Source of the DNA: Permianibacter fluminis
GTDB lineage: Bacteria; Pseudomonadota; Gammaproteobacteria; Enterobacterales; Permianibacteraceae
Direction of reading: 5' to 3'
Assembly: GCF_013179735.1 (NCBI RefSeq)
Contig: NZ_JABMEG010000003.1
Coordinates: 1-64,000 of the forward strand
Length of the DNA: 64,000 nt
Shown here: positions 8,000-15,642 of the stretch, piece after piece
How positions within the stretch are numbered: the first letter of the stretch is position 1
Layout of the letters: each line of letters starts with the position of its first letter
Position numbers and translations under genes: made by a program
The notes under the pieces: model-generated
Seen by the model: only the letters and a program-made list of their open reading frames with translations
What the model was told of the DNA's origin: nothing
Databases searched by the model: none

Positions 8000-10297
8000 T
8001 CAGAGCGGCAGGTTCTGCGCCAGCGCGGTCTTGGCCGCCGGCGAAATATCAAACAGCGTGGCGATGCCGACCAGCCGGCTGAGCTCGCTGCGAAACTCGT
8101 TGGCGCGGTGCCGGGAGTTGCCGAGGATGGGCAGCAGCGCGTCGTCCAGCTCGCGTCGCGGCAGGCTTGGCACTGGCGTCAGAATCAGTTGAAACAGCTG
8201 GCCACCCTGGTTCAGAAAAGCGGTCAGGTTGTCGTTGCTGGTGGCACGCGGCAACACTTGCCAGCGCGCCGGCGTGGTGGTGCTGGCAGGCATCAGCAGC
8301 AGTTTGTGAAAGGCGACTTTTTCCACCGCGCCGACCGAATTGCAGATGCCGGCCAGCAGATCGTAAAGCACCGGCAAATCCGCCAACGCGGCCAAAACGG
8401 CGGCGCCTTGGGGGCCGTTGAATGGCGCGCCCGGTTCGCTGCCGTGATGATGGCCAAGCGCCAGCAACTGCGGATGCTTGTCCTGATCGCGGGCGACAAA
8501 CAGCGGACAACCAATCAGGCCGCGCACCAGCACCTGTTCCGACAATTGCGACTCGGCAGTTTCCTGCCGCTCGTTGTGACAGACCGGCAGCCGGCCGCGA
8601 TTCTGCTGAATGATGTGGGCAAAAAACCGCGCCGCGCGATGCCCGACCACGCGAAAGTCGCGCTCCAGCGTCAAGCGCCGACCCAGTTGCCGAACGACCC
8701 GATACGGCTGGTCGGCAAGTTCTTCCGGCTCTTTCACTTTTTGCTGCAACACCGGAAAGCTGACTCGCAACCATTCGCGCGGGGTCAGGCCGATGTCGTT
8801 GTGCAATTCGAGGCCGAGACCGTTGATGGAAAAGTCGAGCGACTCGCCAGCGAATTCGCGGCCATCTTCGGTATGCAGCAGCATCGGTGTGCGGTAGCGA
8901 AAGCGCTCTTGCGCGCGCGCGCCGCGCAGGCCGAGTGCGGTCAGTGGCGCCAGTTCGGTCGGCTGCTTCTGACGCTCACTGGTCAGTGTGTTTGGGGTCA
9001 GTGCATTCGGAGTCAGTGCGCTCGGGATCAGCGCGTATTCGCGCAGCCACTCTGGCGCCAACATGTGGGCCGGATTTGGTAGCGGTCCGAGCGGCACGAT
9101 GGCCAGTCCGTACTGCTGGCGTTGCAGGCGCTGCTGCCAGGCCAGCACGGTCGGCGCCAGTTCATCAGGCAGCAGTTCCAGCGCCTGTTCGATCTGGCCG
9201 GCATCGAGCGGTTTTTGCCGCTGCCCGGTGCTGGCGACTGCAACCGCATGTGCCGCCAGCGTTTGCCAATCGGCCCGTCGCAGCGGTGTCAGCGCGGAGG
9301 CCGGCAACAGGTAATCACCGCGCTCGGTGCGCAGCCAGTAATGCAGCGCGGTGTGGCTGGTGGCTTGCTGCTGTTGCTGCCAGTCGGCGCTGCTGGCGCC
9401 CGCTGCCAAGCGTGCGGCGATTTGTGGCAGCACTTGCAAATCCTGCTCGCGTTGCCAATCGGCAGCGGTGGTGACAAACAGCAGTTCCGGCCGCTCCTGA
9501 TCGAGAGCAAAAAACGCTTCGGCAAACCAGGCGCGCTGGCTGTACAGACGCTCGTAGATGCGGGCATAGGTGGCCGGCAGCGCGTCTTTCAATTCCATTT
9601 TGTAGCGGGCGAGCTGGTGCTCGATGAAGCTCGGCACAAACGCGTCAAAGACATGCTCGGTGGCGCGCATGACCCGTTTCAGGCGCAGCAGTTTCTTGTC
9701 ACCGTCGCGATCGGTACCGAGCACTGTGTAGGCAATGCTGCCGAGCGGTTCGTCGGCGCGTTGCTGCAGTTCGTGGTAGTGCACCAGCACATTGCTGTTG
9801 GTCGGAATGTCATCGCTGGCGGCAATCTGCACGCGCACGCCGAGCAGCGACAGATCAAGGGTTTTGCCGGCGACGGTTTTGTTGCCGCCCGGCTTGTCGC
9901 TGTCGAGTTCGATGTTGATGGCGGAAACGAAATTGAGCCGGGACTCGTGCCGGTGCGGACGATAGCCAAACGGAATCCGGCGGATGGCCTCTTCGCTGCC
10001 GGCGTTTGGTTCGCGGTTGCTCAATGTGGGCACGGCGGGTTGCGCGGCATTGCTGGCCAGCGTCCGTTCATACACGCCGATGGTGTAGCGGCCCTTGAAG
10101 TCGACCATGGCCTGTTCGAAGGCGGCGATGGCGGCGTCATCAAGCCAGTGGGTGCGGCCACCGTGTGGATAGGCGCGGCAGCGCTTGCCGCGCTCGGGCC
10201 GCAGATCGATGGTGCGTAAACAGGGTTGCTCCAGCCGTTTGGCTTCGAGCGGATCGACCATCGGTTTGCGTGGCGCCGGTGGTTTGATATCGGCCAT
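8000..10297 (-). CDS. Large protein with two PilZ domains (predicted c-di-GMP receptor)
   Basis: A 765-residue cytosolic protein with no signal peptide or membrane helix. Two PilZ motif sets are visible. The first has RxxxR at residues 116-120 and DLSLLG at 148-153; the second has RxxxR at 461-465 and DFSING at 488-493. Both therefore keep the residues PilZ domains use to bind cyclic di-GMP. The regions around them (about 160-450 and 510-765) are helical and unassigned. A short repeat encodes tandem ALTPN units near residues 427-436. It is divergent from radA and sits near a second, small PilZ gene. The output is unknown. Confidence 0.8.
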   Translation of the reverse strand: MADIKPPAPRKPMVDPLEAKRLEQPCLRTIDLRPERGKRCRAYPHGGRTHWLDDAAIAAFEQAMVDFKGRYTIGVYERTLASNAAQPAVPTLSNREPNAGSEEAIRRIPFGYRPHRHESRLNFVSAINIELDSDKPGGNKTVAGKTLDLSLLGVRVQIAASDDIPTNSNVLVHYHELQQRADEPLGSIAYTVLGTDRDGDKKLLRLKRVMRATEHVFDAFVPSFIEHQLARYKMELKDALPATYARIYERLYSQRAWFAEAFFALDQERPELLFVTTAADWQREQDLQVLPQIAARLAAGASSADWQQQQQATSHTALHYWLRTERGDYLLPASALTPLRRADWQTLAAHAVAVASTGQRQKPLDAGQIEQALELLPDELAPTVLAWQQRLQRQQYGLAIVPLGPLPNPAHMLAPEWLREYALIPSALTPNALTPNTLTSERQKQPTELAPLTALGLRGARAQERFRYRTPMLLHTEDGREFAGESLDFSINGLGLELHNDIGLTPREWLRVSFPVLQQKVKEPEELADQPYRVVRQLGRRLTLERDFRVVGHRAARFFAHIIQQNRGRLPVCHNERQETAESQLSEQVLVRGLIGCPLFVARDQDKHPQLLALGHHHGSEPGAPFNGPQGAAVLAALADLPVLYDLLAGICNSVGAVEKVAFHKLLLMPASTTTPARWQVLPRATSNDNLTAFLNQGGQLFQLILTPVPSLPRRELDDALLPILGNSRHRANEFRSELSRLVGIATLFDISPAAKTALAQNLPL
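8982..9026. repeat. In-frame tandem repeat, 3 x 15 bp, inside the PilZ gene
   Basis: Three units with pattern GTCAGTGYRYTYGGR begin at 8982, 8997 and 9012; a fourth, decayed unit follows. Read on the minus strand they encode SALTP-NALTP-NTLTS, between the N-terminal part and the second PilZ domain. Confidence 0.75.
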
Positions 10298-10417
10298 TTA
10301 TTGTTCTCATCTACACCCGGCGCGGCATGGAGGTGTGCCGGGGTTGCCAATGTGCTTGCCCAATCAGCATAGCTGTTGTGCTGCGGTTTTGAGGTCGACC
10401 TCCCGTCGCGGCCATGC

Positions 10418-10461
10418 CAAGACAGCGCCAGGACAACTCCGGGACAATTCCAAGACAGCGC
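10418..10461. repeat. Tandem repeat, 4 x 11 bp, in the radA leader
   Basis: Units CAAGACAGCGC, CAGGACAACTC, CGGGACAATTC and CAAGACAGCGC lie end to end. The first and last are identical. The array is in the region between the divergent PilZ and radA genes, ending about 70 bases before the radA start. Confidence 0.8.
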
Positions 10462-10531
10462 CGATTGCTGGTCGGGGGCGCCGGTGCCCGCCATAATGCC
10501 GGCCACTGTGGACAAAAGGTTATCGGCCGCG

Positions 10532-11896
10532 ATGGCGAAAAATAAAACGGTCTATGCCTGCGCGGCGTGCGGGGCGATCAGCAGCAAATGGGCCGGCCAG
10601 TGTGGCGATTGCGGTGCCTGGAATACGCTCAGCGAGCAGGTCGAAGTGGCGGCTGCTTCGCGCGGCGGCCGCTTTGGCGGTTACACCGGCAGCGCGTCGC
10701 CGGTGACCCGGCTGACGGCGGTGGCGCCCGGCCAGGTCGAACGTTGGCCGACCGGCGCCGGCGAGCTCGATCGGGTGCTCGGTGGCGGGCTGGTGCCGGG
10801 CTCGGTGGTGCTGCTCGGCGGTGACCCCGGCATCGGCAAATCAACGCTGCTGACGCAAACGCTTTGTCTGCTGGCGCAGACCCGGCCGGCGCTGTACGTC
10901 ACCGGTGAAGAGTCGCTGGAGCAGGTCAGCTTGCGGGCGCAGCGGCTCGGCTTGGGCGATTCACCACTGGCCTTGCTGGCCGAGACTCAGGTCGAGCGCA
11001 TCATCGCCACCGCCGAAAAAGAAAAGCCGCAAGTAATGGTGGTGGACTCGGTGCAGACGCTGTACACCGAGCAGCTGCAAAGCGCGCCGGGCGGCGTGTC
11101 GCAAGTGCGCGAGAGCGCGGCGCAATTGACCCGTTTTGCCAAGCAGACCGGTACCGCCTTGTTTCTGGTTGGTCATGTCACCAAGGACGGCGCGCTGGCT
11201 GGCCCGCGCGTGCTTGAGCACATGGTCGATGCGGTGCTCTATTTCGAAGGCGAAAGTGACGGCCGTTATCGCTTGGTGCGGGCGGTCAAGAACCGCTTTG
11301 GCGCGGTCAACGAGCTTGGCGTGTTCGCGATGACCGAGTCCGGTCTCAAGGAAGTGAAAAACCCGTCGGCAATTTTTCTGTCACGGACCAGCGATCCGGT
11401 GCCGGGCTCGCTGGTCACCGCGACCTGGGAAGGCACCCGGCCGCTGCTGGTCGAGGTGCAGGCGCTGGTCGACGAGACCAAGGCCGGCAATCCGCGCCGG
11501 GTCGCGGTTGGGCTGGATGGCAACCGCATCGCGATGCTGCTTGCCGTGCTGCACCGTCACGGCGGTGTGATCACTTACGATCAGGATGTGTTTCTGAACG
11601 TGGTCGGCGGCGTCCGGGTGCTGGAAACCGGCGCCGATTTGCCGCAGCTGCTGGCGGTGTTGTCGTCCTTGCGCAACCGACCGCTCGATACCGGCCTCAT
11701 CAGCTTCGGTGAAGTCGGTCTGGCCGGCGAATTGCGGCCGGTGCCGAACGGTCAGGACCGGCTCAAGGAGGCGGCCAAGCACGGCTTCAAGCGGGCGATT
11801 GTGCCGGCCGCCAATGCCCCGCGCACGCCGATTGCCAACATGCAGGTGCAGGCGGTCAAATCGCTGGCGGAAGCCCTGGCCGTGGCGTTTGATTGA
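10532..11896 (+). CDS. radA: DNA repair protein RadA
   Basis: A 454-residue RecA-like ATPase that promotes branch migration during recombinational repair. Domains in order: an N-terminal C4 zinc finger (Cys 10, 13, 24, 27), the ATPase core with Walker A GGDPGIGKST at 96-105, the RadA-specific KNRFG motif, and a C-terminal Lon-like domain. The ATG at 10532 is chosen because the protein then begins MAKNKTVYACAACG as in the family; the longer open frame upstream is not RadA-like. It is flanked on both sides by PilZ genes. A strong shared terminator separates it from the convergent small PilZ gene. Confidence 0.96.
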   Translation: MAKNKTVYACAACGAISSKWAGQCGDCGAWNTLSEQVEVAAASRGGRFGGYTGSASPVTRLTAVAPGQVERWPTGAGELDRVLGGGLVPGSVVLLGGDPGIGKSTLLTQTLCLLAQTRPALYVTGEESLEQVSLRAQRLGLGDSPLALLAETQVERIIATAEKEKPQVMVVDSVQTLYTEQLQSAPGGVSQVRESAAQLTRFAKQTGTALFLVGHVTKDGALAGPRVLEHMVDAVLYFEGESDGRYRLVRAVKNRFGAVNELGVFAMTESGLKEVKNPSAIFLSRTSDPVPGSLVTATWEGTRPLLVEVQALVDETKAGNPRRVAVGLDGNRIAMLLAVLHRHGGVITYDQDVFLNVVGGVRVLETGADLPQLLAVLSSLRNRPLDTGLISFGEVGLAGELRPVPNGQDRLKEAAKHGFKRAIVPAANAPRTPIANMQVQAVKSLAEALAVAFD

Positions 11897-11952
11897 GGGC
11901 CGGCGGCCGTACCTGACGTGGAAAAAAACGACGGTAAAAACCAAGGATGTTA

Positions 11953-11992
11953 AAAACAAATCAGGCGGGCCATGACCCGCCTGATTTGTTTT
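11953..11992. terminator. Bidirectional terminator between radA and the small PilZ gene
   Basis: A perfect 17-bp stem (AAAACAAATCAGGCGGG and its complement) with a 6-base loop. It is flanked by A/T runs on both sides and lies between convergent genes. Confidence 0.9.
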
Positions 11993-12043
11993 CAAGCACC
12001 GATGGATTCGCCGACTGGCGCGGGCTGCGCCAGTGCTGTCAGC

Positions 12044-12409
12044 TCAGGCGTGCAGGGCCGGCAGCTCGCGTTCGAGCAGGCTGGCATCGCCCAGATTGAG
12101 CTCCACCAGGCGGCGCAGATGGGTGATGCTGTCGACATCGATGCTGTCGCATTCCAGACCACGAACGCCTTCGCGATCATGGGCGACGCGCACCTGCATC
12201 CGGATATGGGTGTCGTCATCGAGCGGGATTTCCAGCGCCAGCGGGGTGATCAGGCTGACATCACGGAATTCGCCCGCCACTTCCACCAAGGCGCCATGCA
12301 GCGACAGATCGTGCACCTCGCAGGGCACGCGGCCATTGGCGTCGCACAGGAATGCGCCGGTGAAAAAGTCGACCCGCCGGAAACGGCGGCGGTCATCTGG
12401 ACTGGTCAT
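12044..12409 (-). CDS. Small single-domain PilZ protein, MapZ (PA4608)-like
   Basis: A 121-residue protein consisting almost entirely of one PilZ domain: DDRRRFRR near the N-terminus and DLSLHG in the strand pair that contacts c-di-GMP. The C-terminal DSIDVDSITHLRRLVELNLGD closely resembles Pseudomonas aeruginosa PA4608, a PilZ protein next to radA that binds the chemotaxis methyltransferase CheR1. The start at 12409 gives the family length (PA4608 is 125 residues); an ATG at 12445 would add 12 residues. It is convergent with radA and divergent from motA. A role in flagellar or chemotactic behaviour is inferred from this context. Confidence 0.88.
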   Translation of the reverse strand: MTSPDDRRRFRRVDFFTGAFLCDANGRVPCEVHDLSLHGALVEVAGEFRDVSLITPLALEIPLDDDTHIRMQVRVAHDREGVRGLECDSIDVDSITHLRRLVELNLGDASLLERELPALHA

Positions 12410-12653
12410 GTCGTCGGGATCTTGCGCGGGTAGCCGGGAAAGCATGGCCACAGTATAGGTAATGCCGGCCAATTGCGTGTGCCGGTGTGACCGCGCAAGT
12501 GGCCGCCACTGGCACAAGTTGACCAAATCACTTGGCGTAATCGCCGCATGCACTATTCTTGAGGTCGTACCGGGGGCGCTGCTGCCGGTACTTGGGCTTG
12601 GCCAAGCCGTTTGGCCAGCCCTTCTCGGCAACCCCGGAATTTGTGGATAGCTC

Positions 12654-13505
12654 ATGAACCTGATTGTTGGCGCCATCATTGTATGGGCAGCGGTTATTGC
12701 CGGTTACACCTTGTCGGGTGGCCAGTTGCTGGCCCTGTGGCAACCGTTCGAAGTGCTTACCATCTGCGGCGCCGCGTTCGGCGCCTTCTTCATCTCCAAT
12801 CCGATGAGCGTGGTCAGCACCACCATCAAGAGCAGCTTCGGCCTGCTTGGCGGCACGCCCTACAACAAGACGCTGTACATGGAATTGTTGTCCTGCCTGT
12901 ATGACGTGTTCCAGAAAATCCGCAAGGAAGGGTTGATCGCCATCGAAGGCGATATTGACGATCCGAAATCCAGTGCGATTTTCAGCAAGTACAAACTCAT
13001 CACCAAAGACCACCATGTCATGGACTTCATCTGCGACTACCTGCGGCTGATGGTGGTGGGTGACATGGCGGCGCACGAACTCGAAGCGCTGATGGATGCC
13101 GAGCTGGAAACCCATCACAGTGAAGCGCTGCTGCCATCGACGGCACTGGCCAAAGTGGAAAATGGTTTGCCCGGTTTCGGTATCGTCGCGGCGGTCATGG
13201 GTATTGTGATCACGATGGGCAGTCTCGGCGGCCCGCCGGAAGTGCTCGGTCACCACGTCGGTGCGGCGCTGGTCGGTACCTTCCTCGGTATTTTGCTCGC
13301 GTACGGTTTTGTCGGGCCGATGTCGACCCAGATGGAGCATCGGGTCCGCGAAGAGGGCAAGTTCTACGAATGCATCAAGGTCTCGCTGCTGGCCTGCGTC
13401 AGCGGTGCGCCGCCGCAGATCGCGGTCGAATTTGGTCGCAAGGTGTTGTACAGCACGGTGCGGCCATCGTTCACCGAACTGGAAAAACGGGTGCGTGGCG
13501 GTTGA
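12654..13505 (+). CDS. motA: Flagellar motor stator protein MotA
   Basis: A 283-residue inner-membrane protein that forms the proton channel of the flagellar motor with MotB. Visible features are two N-terminal helices, the cytosolic loop that contacts FliG (about residues 65-165, with ELEALMDAELETHH), and the C-terminal helix pair including GFGIVAAVMGIVITMG and GTFLGILLAYGFVGPM. These are hallmarks of the proton-type MotA family. motB starts 53 bases after the stop, so they form an operon. No other flagellar gene is in the window. Confidence 0.97.
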   Translation: MNLIVGAIIVWAAVIAGYTLSGGQLLALWQPFEVLTICGAAFGAFFISNPMSVVSTTIKSSFGLLGGTPYNKTLYMELLSCLYDVFQKIRKEGLIAIEGDIDDPKSSAIFSKYKLITKDHHVMDFICDYLRLMVVGDMAAHELEALMDAELETHHSEALLPSTALAKVENGLPGFGIVAAVMGIVITMGSLGGPPEVLGHHVGAALVGTFLGILLAYGFVGPMSTQMEHRVREEGKFYECIKVSLLACVSGAPPQIAVEFGRKVLYSTVRPSFTELEKRVRGG

Positions 13506-13558
13506 GTGTGGATTCAACCGAGGTGGTCGCGCAACGCATGATGCAGAGACACTAGAAA

Positions 13559-14536
13559 ATGGCCGACGACGGCAAACAACCCCTCATCATCAAAAAGGTC
13601 AACAAAGGCCACGGTGGTGCCCACGGTGGTGCCTGGAAAGTCGCGTTCGCCGATTTCGTCACCGCGATGATGGCGTTCTTCCTGTTGCTCTGGTTGCTCG
13701 GCAGTACGACCAAGGAACAGAAAGGGGCGATCTCGAAATACTTTACCGATCCGGGTGGCACCATGGTTGGTGAGGGGGGCGTCAACGCCTCGCTGATTGA
13801 AATGGGCGAACCGAAGCTGCCCAGCACCCAGGAAACCCCGGAAGTGATCGCGCCCGGCGCGCTGGCCGATACCGAGCAGGAGGGCCCGGACGACGAGCAG
13901 TCGATGCAGAAAAAGCTGGAGGAAATCGAACAACAGCAACTGGAAGACTTGAAGCAGCAGATGATGGAGATGGTTGAAAGCAACATGGCTTTCACCGACT
14001 ACAAGGATCAGATCCTGATCGACATCACGCCAGAAGGGCTGCGTATCCAGATTGTCGACAAGGACAAGCGGCCGATGTTCGATTCCGGCAGTCCGCAAAT
14101 GCAGTATTACTCGATCGCCATTTTGCAGAATCTGGCCAAGCTGATCGCCCAGGTGCCGAACCGGATCTCGATCACCGGCCACACCGATGCCACGCTGTTT
14201 GCGGATCGACCGGAGTATTCCAACTGGGAGCTGTCAGCAGACCGCGCCAATGCCGCCAGACGGGCGCTGGTTCGGGGCGGCGTCCCGGAAAAACAGATTG
14301 CCCGGGTCGAAGGCTTTTCCGATTCGATGCTGTTTAATGAACAGGACGCCAATGATCCGATCAATCGCCGCATCGCCATCATTGTGCTGAAAAAGAAAGT
14401 CGATGATGCCTTGAAAACCCAGGTGCTGGCCGACTGGGCAAAACCTGCTGATGGCAGTCCGGAGGCGGTGCCGCCAGCGGCTGATATTGCACCGGCAACG
14501 GATGCGGTGCCAGCGCCGATACCGAATCCGGAGTAA
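13559..14536 (+). CDS. motB: Flagellar motor stator protein MotB
   Basis: A 325-residue stator subunit that anchors the motor to peptidoglycan. The single transmembrane helix contains the proton-carrying aspartate (FADFVTAMMAFFLLLWL, Asp at residue 32, as in E. coli). After a plug and a glutamine-rich coiled segment (about residues 115-140) comes an OmpA-like peptidoglycan-binding domain with ISITGHTDATLF and SNWELSADRANAARRALV. The tail is Pro/Ala-rich. It is transcribed with motA and followed by a terminator. Confidence 0.97.
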   Translation: MADDGKQPLIIKKVNKGHGGAHGGAWKVAFADFVTAMMAFFLLLWLLGSTTKEQKGAISKYFTDPGGTMVGEGGVNASLIEMGEPKLPSTQETPEVIAPGALADTEQEGPDDEQSMQKKLEEIEQQQLEDLKQQMMEMVESNMAFTDYKDQILIDITPEGLRIQIVDKDKRPMFDSGSPQMQYYSIAILQNLAKLIAQVPNRISITGHTDATLFADRPEYSNWELSADRANAARRALVRGGVPEKQIARVEGFSDSMLFNEQDANDPINRRIAIIVLKKKVDDALKTQVLADWAKPADGSPEAVPPAADIAPATDAVPAPIPNPE

Positions 14537-14552
14537 CGCCATCAGCAAGAAA

Positions 14553-14579
14553 ACAAAGGGTGGCTTTGCCACCCTTTGT
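14553..14579. terminator. Terminator shared by motB and ompW
   Basis: A perfect 12-bp stem (ACAAAGGGTGGC and complement) with a 3-base TTT loop between convergent genes. The T-rich flank is better on the minus strand (TTTGTTTTC). Confidence 0.8.
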
Positions 14580-14608
14580 CTTTCGGCGCGATGTTCGCGC
14601 AGTGCGGT

Positions 14609-15232
14609 TCAGAAATACCAGCCGATACCCACGCCAATCGCCAGCGGATCGACATCCAGCGAGCTGATCTTGGTGCCATCCAGATAAACATCAGAGCCGA
14701 TCAGGATTTTCTTGACGTCAACATTCAGCAGCCAGTCCTTGTTGATCACCCAGTCAAAACCAACCCGGTAAGCAGCGCCGATGCTGTCGTTTTCCAGCGT
14801 GACCTCAGCGTTGCCGACCTGCATGTCCTCATCCATGAACAGGGTGTAGTTGATACCGGCGCCGACATAAGGCCGGAAATTGCTGTCCGGGCTGAAATGG
14901 TAAGCCAAGGTCAGCGTCGGTGGCAGATGCTTGAAGCTGCCAATGTTGCCGAGACCTTCGACTTTCACATCGTGTTCCTGCGGAATGGTCAGCACCAATT
15001 CGGCCGCCCAGTTCGGCGTGAAGAAATAGCTGATATTGAAATCTGGAATCACTTTGTCGCTGACCGAAATGGCATCGGCCGGCAGCACTTCACCGCTGGA
15101 TTGCGAATCCATGTCCAGGTTCAGCGCCCGGAACCGGAACAGCCACGGGCTTTCTTCGGCAAGCACGACAGAACTGTTCAGGGCAACGATCAGGCCCAGA
15201 CTGACGGCAACAGCAGATAGACGACTACGCAT
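14609..15232 (-). CDS. ompW: OmpW family outer membrane protein
   Basis: A 207-residue outer-membrane beta-barrel. A signal peptide (MRSRLSAVAVSLGLIVALNS, cleavage near VLA-EE) is followed by a sequence with the OmpW signature. This includes DFNISYFFTPNWAAELVL, LPPTLTLAYHF, FRPYVGAGINYTLF, GFDWVINKDWLLNVDVKK and a terminal IGVGIGWYF ending in Phe, as barrel proteins do. OmpW forms a narrow eight-stranded barrel thought to pass small hydrophobic molecules. The ATG at 15232 has GGGGAG with suitable spacing; the in-frame ATG at 15265 lacks this. It is divergent from the TPR membrane protein. Confidence 0.9.
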   Translation of the reverse strand: MRSRLSAVAVSLGLIVALNSSVVLAEESPWLFRFRALNLDMDSQSSGEVLPADAISVSDKVIPDFNISYFFTPNWAAELVLTIPQEHDVKVEGLGNIGSFKHLPPTLTLAYHFSPDSNFRPYVGAGINYTLFMDEDMQVGNAEVTLENDSIGAAYRVGFDWVINKDWLLNVDVKKILIGSDVYLDGTKISSLDVDPLAIGVGIGWYF

Positions 15233-15642
15233 AGAGGCACTCCCCAAAATAACAGCAGTAGGCACAAAAGAACCGGGGCTATTCTCGGGGCGGTCGGACT
15301 GGCGGGGTTTGCGCTACCGCAAACCGGACGGTGCCTTTTCTTGCGCTGCATCAAAGTAATGCGGCTCTGCCGGTCTGCAGCGGCCGGGGTCGATGACGGC
15401 GGGATATCTGATCCGGGCCCGCTCCGATCCGCGGGCAAACCGGTGCTGGCCCTGGATCCGGGCGAGGCTGCGGAAAAGGCCGGCAAATTTCGGGGTTGCT
15501 GCTAACTTTAACTAGCGCCGGCAACCCGGCCGGCGCAGGAAGTACACGCTGCCGTTGTTGCGCACTGGTTTCGGACCCGGACGGTCTTGTGCGCAGGCCG
15601 AGTGTCGGACCTCTGCGTAAGAAGGACAAAAAAAGGCCGACC
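15233..15642. other. 410-bp divergent intergenic region between ompW and the TPR gene
   Basis: It should hold the promoters of both divergent genes. I see a small G/C-rich inverted repeat near 15514-15536 but no convincing sigma-70 hexamers. A 98-codon minus-strand frame at 15190-15486 overlaps the ompW start and looks spurious. Confidence 0.4.

Noticed and set aside
15190-15486. 98-codon minus-strand frame with a hydrophobic C-terminus overlapping the ompW start
   Set aside because: Overlaps the ompW ribosome site and signal peptide, has a Pro/Arg-rich N-terminus and no ribosome site; probably chance.
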